This document shows, in pieces, positions 6,988 through 12,162 of a stretch of DNA of 12,162 nt. The DNA comes from Pseudomonadota bacterium. GTDB taxonomy: Bacteria; Pseudomonadota; Gammaproteobacteria; Burkholderiales; Burkholderiaceae_B. The first letter of the stretch is position 1, and each line of letters opens with the position of its first letter. Under the pieces are notes generated by a model. The model worked only from the letters and a program-made list of their open reading frames with translations, did no database searches and was not told the origin of the DNA. The stretch spans positions 1 through 12,162 of the forward strand of contig JAEYZR010000082.1 in the NCBI GenBank assembly GCA_023427945.1, read 5' to 3'. Both the position numbers and the translations under genes were made by a program.

Positions 6988-7614
6988 TCAGGCGCGGCTG
7001 AGCCACATGGGGGCAATCTGGGTGCCTTGTCCTGCGCCGTAGCCGAAGTAGATGTTCAGGCCGGCCAGCGGTTCGAGATAGCGTGCATTGCGCAGGGGGC
7101 CGGCATCGATGGGAGCGAAACCGATGCTTTCGATGAGGCGGCGCACCAGGGATTTGGCTGCGTCGTTGTCACCGGCGTAGAACGTGGGCGGCGCCTGTTC
7201 TCCGAAGGTGCCGCCCTTGGCGATGACCTGGGCGAACAGCGTGTTGAAGCCCTTGACCACGTGGGCGGCCGGGGTGGCCTGGGCAATGGATTCCGCCGCA
7301 GACGTGGTGTGTCCGATCGTCAGGCCGCCGTAGTCTGCGGTCAGCGGATTGGTGACGTCCAGTATGGTTTTCTCCGACAGATCACCCATTGCCTTGAGCA
7401 CGTCGCTGGCTGCATCGTAGGGAACGGCCAGCACGATGACCTCGGCATCGGCTGCGGCTGACTCCAGAGGAAGGCTCAGTGCATCGGCTGATTCTGCCAG
7501 GGCGGCGGCGCGTGCCATGTCGCGCCCGGTGATCACCACGTCATGCCCGGCCGCGGTAAGCTGCTGGGCGATGCCTGAACCAATATTTCCATATCCGACA
7601 ACGGTAATGCGCAT
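6988..7614 (-). CDS. NADP-binding oxidoreductase of the F420-dependent NADP reductase-like family
   Basis: Small Rossmann-fold protein of 208 aa. The dinucleotide motif is 'VVGYGNIGSG' (G7-x-G9-x2-G12), followed after the second strand by 'ITGRD' (30-31), where an Arg favours NADP. Further family marks are 'VLAVPYDAASDVL' (61-73), 'LDVTNPL' (85-91) and 'VKGFNTLFA' (120-128), shared with archaeal F420H2:NADP+ oxidoreductase and with STEAP-type reductases. Beta-proteobacteria mostly lack cofactor F420, so the true partner may be a flavin or another electron carrier; the activity is not established. The open frame continues upstream to 7713, but the ATG at 7614 starts directly with the Rossmann strand and has GGAGAGG just upstream. 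It is the promoter-proximal gene of the minus-strand cluster, divergent from the amino-acid importer. An electron-transfer role for one of the oxygenases is conceivable but speculative. Confidence 0.85.
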   Translation of the reverse strand: MRITVVGYGNIGSGIAQQLTAAGHDVVITGRDMARAAALAESADALSLPLESAAADAEVIVLAVPYDAASDVLKAMGDLSEKTILDVTNPLTADYGGLTIGHTTSAAESIAQATPAAHVVKGFNTLFAQVIAKGGTFGEQAPPTFYAGDNDAAKSLVRRLIESIGFAPIDAGPLRNARYLEPLAGLNIYFGYGAGQGTQIAPMWLSRA

Positions 7615-7730
7615 GAGTCCTCTCCAGAAGTGCAATAGATTCATGCCGCCAGGTGACGACATGCAATCGAATGTAGGAGTAAACGTCTGGCGGATAAACG
7701 GCCACTGCCGCAATGCGTTATGGCGCCGGG

Positions 7731-7743
7731 CGGGATAATCCCG
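7731..7743. promoter_or_regulatory. Perfect 13-bp palindrome in the divergent control region
   Basis: CGGGAT-A-ATCCCG is a perfect dyad about 117 bp upstream of the minus-strand cluster and 110 bp upstream of the importer. It has the size and symmetry of a dimeric repressor or activator site. The responsible protein is unknown. It contains GATAAT, which resembles a -10 box, but no matching -35 is seen at the right distance. Confidence 0.4.
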
Positions 7744-7753
7744 GTGTCCCTTT

Positions 7754-7784
7754 ATTACTTGCCGTAATGTGATTAGCGATTAAT
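7754..7784. promoter_or_regulatory. Tandem dyads with a LysR-type T-N11-A site
   Basis: ATTAC-N5-GTAAT (7754-7768) contains T-N11-A (7755 to 7767), the classical LysR-type recognition pattern. Next to it is ATTA-N5-TAAT (7772-7784). The heptamer TAATGTG is also repeated directly at 7765 and 7781. If the promoter proposed at 7790-7818 is correct, the first dyad is centred near -64, the usual LysR recognition-site position, with the second dyad just upstream of the -35 box. The symmetry is visible; the binding protein is inferred. Confidence 0.45.
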
Positions 7785-7789
7785 GTGCT

Positions 7790-7818
7790 TTGTCTGGAAT
7801 TAGGTGGCTTGGTAGTCT
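7790..7818 (+). promoter_or_regulatory. Possible sigma-70 promoter of the amino-acid importer
   Basis: TTGTCT (7790-7795) and TAGTCT (7813-7818) are separated by 17 nt and would start transcription near 7825, about 28 nt before the ATG. The -10 box matches the consensus at only three of six positions, as expected for an activator-dependent promoter but also for chance. Confidence 0.25.
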
Positions 7819-7852
7819 AGGCCGCCCCTGATCTCTATATTGAGTGAACGCC

Positions 7853-8635
7853 ATGATCTCCCTTCGCCAACTTCTCGTAGCCGGTCTGCTGCAGTTCACT
7901 GCAGTGACTGCCGTTTTTGCGCAGTCCAATCTGGCTGACATCAAGTCGGCCGGAGTCATCAAGATCGGCACCGAGGGCACGTACGCGCCCTTCAGTTTTC
8001 ATGACAAATCCAACACATTGACCGGTTTCGACGTCGAGATCGGACGCGCCATCGCGCAGAAGCTGGGCGTGAAGGCCCAGTTCGTGGAAGGCAAGTGGGA
8101 CGGCCTGATCGCCGGGCTGGATGCCAAGCGCTACGACGCCGTGATCAACCAGGTGGGCATCACCGATGCGCGCCGCGCCAAGTACGCGTTCTCTGATCCC
8201 TACATCGCCTCGGCAGCCGCGCTGATCGTGCGCGAGGACAACACGACCATCCAGTCCTTCGCCGACCTGAAGGGCAAGAAGTCGGCCAACACGCTGACCA
8301 GCAATTTCGGCAAGCTCGCCCAGAGCAATGGCGCCGAAGTCGTGGCCGTGCAGGGCTTCAACGAAGCCATCGAACTGCTGGTGTCCAAGCGCGTCGAGGC
8401 GACCGTCAACGACAATCTGTCGTTCCTGGATTTCAAGAAACAGCGTCCCCAGGCACCGGTGAAGATCGTTGCCTTGGACAAGACGGCAGAGTTCAGCGTG
8501 TCCGGCGTGCTGCTGCGCAAGGGCGATGACGCGCTGGTGGCTGCCGTCAACAAGGCGCTGGCCGACATCAAGGCGGACGGCACCTTCAAGACCATTTCCG
8601 AGAAGTATTTCGGGGTGGACGTTTCGGCCCAGTAA
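7853..8635 (+). CDS. Polar amino-acid (cystine-type) ABC transporter substrate-binding protein
   Basis: Periplasmic family-3 binding protein (SBP_bac_3), 260 aa, delivering an amino acid to the permease encoded next. The Sec signal peptide 'MISLRQLLVAGLLQFTAVTA' is followed by 'VFAQ', with cleavage near residue 23. The family signature is 'GFDVEIGRAIA' (58-68). R107 or R108 in 'ITDARRAK' should clamp the ligand carboxylate and D187 in 'VNDNLSFLDF' the amino group. 'KIGTEGTYAPFSFH' and 'KWDGLIAGLDAKRYDAVINQ' closely resemble E. coli FliY (TcyJ), the cystine-binding protein. The ATG at 7853 is taken as start; an in-frame GTG at 7844 would add three residues and neither has a strong ribosome site, although GAGTG lies about 8 nt before the ATG. 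Cystine is the best guess; another polar amino acid is possible. Confidence 0.92.
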   Translation: MISLRQLLVAGLLQFTAVTAVFAQSNLADIKSAGVIKIGTEGTYAPFSFHDKSNTLTGFDVEIGRAIAQKLGVKAQFVEGKWDGLIAGLDAKRYDAVINQVGITDARRAKYAFSDPYIASAAALIVREDNTTIQSFADLKGKKSANTLTSNFGKLAQSNGAEVVAVQGFNEAIELLVSKRVEATVNDNLSFLDFKKQRPQAPVKIVALDKTAEFSVSGVLLRKGDDALVAAVNKALADIKADGTFKTISEKYFGVDVSAQ

Positions 8636-8653
8636 GCCTGCGTCGATCACACC

Positions 8654-9334
8654 GTGCCATCCTGGTTTCAGCTCGTCCTGGATTCGTTCTGGCCCCTGCT
8701 TTACGCGGGGCTGGTGTTCACGATTCCGCTGACCATCATGTCGTTCTCGCTGGGGCTGGTGCTGGCGTTCATCGTTGCGCTGATGCGGTTGTTCGGGCCC
8801 GCGCCGCTGGTGGCCGTGGTGCGTTTCTACGTGTGGCTCATACGCGGCACGCCCCTGTTGGTGCAACTGTTCGTGATCTTCTACGGGTTGCCCAGCGTGG
8901 GCATCGTGCTGGATCCCTTGCCGGCGGCACTCATCGGTTTCACGCTGAATGTCGGTGCCTACAACTCCGAAGTCATACGCGGGGCCATCGAGTCGATATC
9001 CAAAGGCCAGTGGGAGGCCGCCTACTCGCTGAGCATGACGCGGGCGCAGGCCGTGCGTCGCACCATTCTGCCGCAGGCCACGCGCGTGGCCGTGCCGCCT
9101 CTGGCCAATTCGGTGATCTCTCTGGTCAAGGACACCTCGCTTGCCGCCGTCCTGACCGTGCCGGAAATTTTCCAGGCCGCGCAGCGCATCGCGGCCGTGA
9201 CCTATGAACCGCTCATCCTCTATCTGGAAGCGGCGTTCATCTATCTGATCATCAGCACGGTGTTGTCCTGGGCGCAGCAGCGCATGGAAAAGCGCTTTGG
9301 CAAACATGCCGTTTTCGGCGAGGGCAACCGATGA
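8654..9334 (+). CDS. Polar amino-acid (cystine-type) ABC transporter permease
   Basis: Inner-membrane permease of the HisMQ/GlnP family (226 aa), probably homodimeric. It begins with GTG ('MPSWFQLVLDSFWPLLYAGL'), 18 nt after the binding-protein stop; there is no good ribosome site, so translation may be coupled. Hydrophobic segments are seen at about residues 15-50, 55-75, 85-110 and 195-215. The ATPase-contacting EAA loop is 'KGQWEAAYSLSMTRAQAVRR' with 'ILPQATRVAVPPL' after it, at about 116-150. 'IRGTPLLVQLFVIFYGLP' and 'SLVKDTSLAAVLTVPE' are strong family marks, and the whole protein resembles E. coli YecS (TcyL) in my recollection. It overlaps the ATPase gene by 4 nt (ATGA). Confidence 0.93.
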   Translation: MPSWFQLVLDSFWPLLYAGLVFTIPLTIMSFSLGLVLAFIVALMRLFGPAPLVAVVRFYVWLIRGTPLLVQLFVIFYGLPSVGIVLDPLPAALIGFTLNVGAYNSEVIRGAIESISKGQWEAAYSLSMTRAQAVRRTILPQATRVAVPPLANSVISLVKDTSLAAVLTVPEIFQAAQRIAAVTYEPLILYLEAAFIYLIISTVLSWAQQRMEKRFGKHAVFGEGNR

Positions 9335-10095
9335 TCCGGCTTGAACAGATCGACAAGCATTTTGGTGAACTGCACGTGCTCGATCATGTGGATGTCAGCC
9401 TGCCCGAGGGCAGCGTCACCGCACTGATCGGACCCTCGGGCAGCGGCAAGAGCACGCTGTTGCGCTGCGTGAACCTGCTGGAAGTGCCGGACTCGGGCAC
9501 GCTGCAACTCGGCGACGAAACCGTGCACTTCACCGGCAGGCGTCTGGCCCGCGACACCGTGCAGCGCATCCGCCTGCAGACCGGCATGGTGTTCCAGAAT
9601 TTTCAGCTGTTTCCGCACCAGACGGTCATTGCCAACGTGATGGAAGGCCTGCTGACGGTGCAGAAGTGGTCGCGTGATCGGGCGCATGCACGGGCCGAGG
9701 AACTGCTGCGCAAGGTCGACATGCTGGCCAAGGCCGATGCCTGGCCCGGCATGTTGTCAGGCGGGCAGCAGCAGCGCGTGGCCATTGCTCGCGCCTTGGC
9801 GCCTGCGCCTCGTGTGCTGTTGTGCGATGAGCCCACCTCGGCACTGGATCCCGGCCTGGCCGGCGAGGTCGTGGAAGTGTTGCAGCAACTCGCCCGCGAA
9901 GGCATGACGATGCTGATGGCCACGCACGACCTGCGTCTGGCGGCTTCGGTGGCCAGTAATGTGGTGTTCCTTAGCGGCGGCCAGGTGGTCGAGTCCGGCC
10001 CTTCGGCCCAGTTGTTCCAGAGTCCTTCCGACCCCCGCACGCGAACCTTCGTCGCGTCGCTGAATCAGGCATCGGCGATTGCGCCTGCCCCCTGA
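9331..10095 (+). CDS. Polar amino-acid (cystine-type) ABC transporter ATP-binding protein
   Basis: Cytoplasmic ATPase (254 aa) driving the importer encoded just upstream. Walker A is 'GPSGSGKS' (34-41), the Q-loop Gln is Q89 in 'MVFQNFQLFPH', the ABC signature is 'LSGGQQQR' (142-149), Walker B is 'VLLCDEP' with D166/E167, the D-loop is 'SALD' (170-173) and the switch His is H199 ('ATHD'). All catalytic residues are intact. The length fits amino-acid importers of the YecC/GlnQ type (about 240-255). Its ATG lies inside the end of the permease gene (ATGA overlap), indicating translational coupling. It is the last gene of the importer operon and faces the LysR gene convergently 38 nt later. Confidence 0.95.
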   Translation: MIRLEQIDKHFGELHVLDHVDVSLPEGSVTALIGPSGSGKSTLLRCVNLLEVPDSGTLQLGDETVHFTGRRLARDTVQRIRLQTGMVFQNFQLFPHQTVIANVMEGLLTVQKWSRDRAHARAEELLRKVDMLAKADAWPGMLSGGQQQRVAIARALAPAPRVLLCDEPTSALDPGLAGEVVEVLQQLAREGMTMLMATHDLRLAASVASNVVFLSGGQVVESGPSAQLFQSPSDPRTRTFVASLNQASAIAPAP

Positions 10096-10124
10096 CGGCG
10101 CAGCCAAGGTTCAATCCACTGCAC

Positions 10125-10142
10125 GGCGCGCCATCACGCGCC
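10125..10142. terminator. GC-rich hairpin between convergent genes (terminator-like, weak)
   Basis: GGCGCG (10125-10130) pairs perfectly with CGCGCC (10137-10142) around a 6-nt loop, and the stop codon of the LysR gene (10134-10136, minus strand) sits in the loop. Its position between convergent genes suits bidirectional termination, but neither side has a T-run, so Rho-dependent ends or pausing are more likely than intrinsic termination. Confidence 0.3.
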
Positions 10143-11024
10143 CACCAGCCGCTGCACCAGAAAATCGATGAATACCCGCACACGTCTCGGTGTGCTGGCA
10201 CCGCCCACGAACACCGCATGGACCTCCGCGGAGTCGCCCGGGTTGTATGCCTGCAGCAGCGGCACCAGGCGGCCGGCCGCCAGATCCGCCTCGACGTGAA
10301 AATCCCCCAGGCGTGTGATGCCCACCCCTTCGATGGCCAGCAGCCGCAACGCCTCGGCGTTGTCCATTTCCACGTTGCCTGCGGGTCGCAGCACGAAATC
10401 CCGCCCGTCCTCGCGAAACGGCCATCCCGGCACGGCGCGCCGGAAATTGAAATGCAGGCAGTTGTGGCGGGCGAGATCGGCCGGCACTTGCGGCACGCCG
10501 GCACGCGCCAGATAGTCCGGCGAGGCGATCACGATGTTGCCGATCTTGCCCAGCCGCCGGGCGGTCAGCGGGCTATCGGGCAGGGGGCCCACACGGATGC
10601 CCACATCCGTCTGCCCGCCCAGTACGTCCTGAATGACATCGGTCACGGCGATATCGACCAGAATGTCAGGGTAACGCGCCAGGAACTCGGGTAGCAGGGG
10701 CGCGATGCGCAGGCGGCTGTACGCCGGGCCCACGCTGATCCGCAGGCGTCCGCGAGGCGCGGCCTGATCGGAGATGGCGCTTTCCGATTCGTCGATATCG
10801 GCCAGTATCCGGCGTGCCGCCAGCAGGTAGGCGTTGCCTTCCAGCGTCAGACTCAGGGTGCGCGTGGTGCGGATCAGCAGGCGCACGCCCAGGCGTTGTT
10901 CGATGCGCGAAATGATGCGGCTGATGGCCGAGGGAGTCAGCCCCAGCATCCGTCCACCCGCCGACAGGCTGCCAGCCCGCACCACTGCCTCGAAGGCCTG
11001 CATCTCGCTTGCTCGGTCCAGCAT
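10134..11024 (-). CDS. LysR-type transcriptional regulator
   Basis: DNA-binding regulator of 296 aa, the usual length. An N-terminal winged helix-turn-helix lies at about residues 6-65, with 'GSLSAGGRMLGLTPSAISR' as helix-turn-helix and 'EQRLGVRLLIRTTRTLSLT' after it; the linker helix and effector domain ('GRLRISVGPAYSRLRIAPLL' onward) follow. The family tetramerises and usually activates or represses a divergent neighbour in response to a small ligand. GGGGTG lies 6 nt before the ATG at 11024. The gene diverges from the YdhP-like MFS gene across 108 bp, so that gene is its most likely target, with autoregulation. It is convergent with the amino-acid importer, which it could also control. The inducer is unknown. 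Confidence 0.93.
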   Translation of the reverse strand: MLDRASEMQAFEAVVRAGSLSAGGRMLGLTPSAISRIISRIEQRLGVRLLIRTTRTLSLTLEGNAYLLAARRILADIDESESAISDQAAPRGRLRISVGPAYSRLRIAPLLPEFLARYPDILVDIAVTDVIQDVLGGQTDVGIRVGPLPDSPLTARRLGKIGNIVIASPDYLARAGVPQVPADLARHNCLHFNFRRAVPGWPFREDGRDFVLRPAGNVEMDNAEALRLLAIEGVGITRLGDFHVEADLAAGRLVPLLQAYNPGDSAEVHAVFVGGASTPRRVRVFIDFLVQRLVGA

Positions 11025-11087
11025 CTCTCACCCCATCTGTGATTCCAGCGCAAAGCTTCCGTTCTTTCAGTCCTACTACCGCTCGCC

Positions 11088-11115
11088 TGGACAAGGGTCT
11101 ATCTTTGCATAGAGT
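11088..11115 (+). promoter_or_regulatory. Possible operator/promoter in the LysR-MFS intergenic region
   Basis: TCTAT-N6-ATAGA (11098-11113) is an inverted repeat in the shared upstream region. It falls between TGGACA (11088-11093, five of six to the -35 consensus) and TAGAGT (11110-11115, four of six to the -10 consensus, 16-nt spacing). A protein bound there would block a promoter facing the MFS gene. The resulting leader would be only about 10 nt, which is short and makes the promoter part doubtful. The rest of the gap (11025-11132) shows nothing else that I recognise. Confidence 0.3.
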
Positions 11116-11132
11116 TCAAAAGGACAAAAGAC

Positions 11133-12162
11133 ATGAAGATCAACTCTGCCATCGTGGCACTGGCAATCGGGGCATTCGGAATCGGCGTCACCGAGTTCTC
11201 GCCTATGGGCATTCTTCCGATCATCGCCCACGACCTCGGCGTCTCCATACCCAGCGCAGGCCTGCTGGTCAGTGCCTACGCCTTCGGCGTGCTGATGTGG
11301 TCGCCGCTCATGACGCTGACGACCGGGCGCGTCCCGCGACGCACGCTGCTGATTGCCCTGATGGGTATTTTTACGCTGGGCAACGCGCTGTCGGCGGCGG
11401 CCGACTCCTATACCTGGCTGTTCCTGGCACGGGTGCTGACCTCGTTCACGCACGGGGCGTTTTTCGGGGTCGGTGCGATCGTGGCCTCGACCCTGGTGGC
11501 GCCGGACAAGCGTGCGGGCGCAGTGGCGGCCATGTTCATGGGGCTGACGATCGCCACGGTGGGCGGTGTGCCGATGTCGGCCTGGGCGGCCGAACAGTTC
11601 GGCTGGCGTTCGGTGTTCTGGGCGATCACGGCACTGGGCGTGCTGGCAATGGTGTCCCTGCGCCTGGCGCTGCCCTACATTGAAGGCAACCCCCGCGGCA
11701 ACGTGCGCGCCGAACTGCGCGTGCTCACCCGTGCCCCGGTGATCAAGGCGCTGGCCATGACCGTCATCGCCTCCAGCGCCATGTTCACGGTGTTCACCTA
11801 CATCGCGCCGATCCTGCTTGAACGCACCCAGGCATCGCCCGCGTTCGTGGCCGCCATGCTGGTGCTCTACGGCCTGGGTTTGACCGCGGGGAACTGGCTG
11901 GGCGGCCACTACGCCGACCGCTCCATCGATGGCACGCTGATCGCGACGCTGGCCAGCACGGTCGTGCTGCTCCTGCTGTTTGCCATCGGCATGCAGTGGC
12001 GCGGTTCGGCGGCCGTGCTGATCTTTCTGTGGGGCATCACCAGCTTTGCCGTCGTCGCGCCGTTGCAGACGCGCGTGATGACGGCGGCCGGCGAAGCGCC
12101 CACGCTGGCCTCTGCGGTGAACATCGGTGCGTTCAACCTGGGCAATGCGGTGGGTGCGGTGG
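11133..12162 (+). CDS. MFS efflux transporter, YdhP/AraJ-like (DHA1 family), cut by right edge
   Basis: Inner-membrane proton-driven exporter of the drug:H+ antiporter-1 group; 343 codons are visible, and the gene runs on beyond the window (relatives are about 390-400 aa). The N-terminus 'MKINSAIVALAIGAFGIGVT' with 'EFSPMGILPII' is nearly the same as E. coli YdhP. Motifs seen: a degenerate motif A 'GRVPRRTLL' (65-73), 'LARVLTSFTHGAFFG' (98-112), 'MFMGLTIATVGGVPM' (134-148) near the end of the N-domain, and the C-domain family mark 'SAVNIGAFNLGNAVGA'. Ten or so hydrophobic helices are apparent with a cytoplasmic loop at about 183-203. The start is supported by AAGGA 8 nt or so upstream. It diverges from the LysR gene, a common regulator-exporter arrangement. 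Sugars, purines and drugs are exported by relatives; the substrate here is unknown. Confidence 0.93.
   Translation, partial: MKINSAIVALAIGAFGIGVTEFSPMGILPIIAHDLGVSIPSAGLLVSAYAFGVLMWSPLMTLTTGRVPRRTLLIALMGIFTLGNALSAAADSYTWLFLARVLTSFTHGAFFGVGAIVASTLVAPDKRAGAVAAMFMGLTIATVGGVPMSAWAAEQFGWRSVFWAITALGVLAMVSLRLALPYIEGNPRGNVRAELRVLTRAPVIKALAMTVIASSAMFTVFTYIAPILLERTQASPAFVAAMLVLYGLGLTAGNWLGGHYADRSIDGTLIATLASTVVLLLLFAIGMQWRGSAAVLIFLWGITSFAVVAPLQTRVMTAAGEAPTLASAVNIGAFNLGNAVGAV

Noticed and set aside
7621..7680. Two copies of TGCAAT with similar flanks near 7631 and 7662
   Set aside because: The similarity beyond the hexamer is loose and the arrangement has no clear symmetry, so chance cannot be excluded.
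7835..9307. 490-codon open frame on the minus strand opposite the amino-acid importer genes
   Set aside because: Its product is rich in Gly, Arg, Gln and His with no recognisable domain, and it lies antisense to two genes with clear family motifs. Long antisense frames are expected in GC-rich genes with strong third-position bias.
11076..11909. 277-codon minus-strand frame opposite the MFS gene
   Set aside because: Product is highly polar and repetitive (His/Arg/Gly/Gln), the typical antisense image of a hydrophobic membrane-protein gene.

Overview
The window is GC-rich, gene-dense DNA of the kind found in Burkholderiales, most likely an Alcaligenaceae-type genome (Bordetella/Achromobacter-like). 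The main evidence is a 380-residue porin with the 'AYA|QSTVTLYG' signal-peptide junction and C-terminal Phe typical of that order, together with several solute-uptake modules. The taxonomic call is an inference. I see no rRNA, tRNA, CRISPR array, insertion sequence or convincing intrinsic terminator.

Left part (1-7614, all minus strand, transcribed right to left): a seven-gene catabolic cluster. In transcription order it holds a small NADP-binding oxidoreductase of the F420-reductase-like family, a YghZ/Gpr-type aldo/keto reductase, an outer-membrane porin, a TfdA/TauD-type Fe(II)/2-oxoglutarate dioxygenase, a Tat-exported dipeptide/opine-type solute-binding protein, a Rieske non-heme-iron oxygenase alpha subunit, and a DppB-type permease that runs off the left edge. 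The logic suggests uptake of a small organic compound through the porin, binding protein and ABC permease, followed by oxidative attack by two unrelated mononuclear-iron oxygenases and handling of carbonyl products by the reductases. The substrate cannot be read from the sequence. Gaps of 57, 202, 20, 25, 142 and 8 nt separate the genes. The two larger gaps carry inverted repeats and could hold internal promoters or processing sites.

Middle (7615-7852): a divergent control region with a perfect 13-bp palindrome, a T-N11-A dyad of the LysR-regulator type, a second dyad and a possible promoter facing right.

Right-centre (7853-10095, plus strand): a complete three-gene polar amino-acid ABC importer (binding protein, permease, ATPase) closest in my recollection to the E. 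coli cystine system FliY/YecS/YecC (TcyJ/TcyL/TcyN). The permease and ATPase genes overlap by ATGA.

Right end (10134-12162): a LysR-type regulator on the minus strand, convergent with the importer and divergent from a YdhP-like MFS efflux gene that runs off the right edge. Their 108-bp shared intergenic region contains an inverted repeat suited to autoregulated LysR control. No gap exceeds 300 bases, so all longer stretches are accounted for by genes. Many long overlapping reading frames on the opposite strands are GC-driven shadows and are not annotated.
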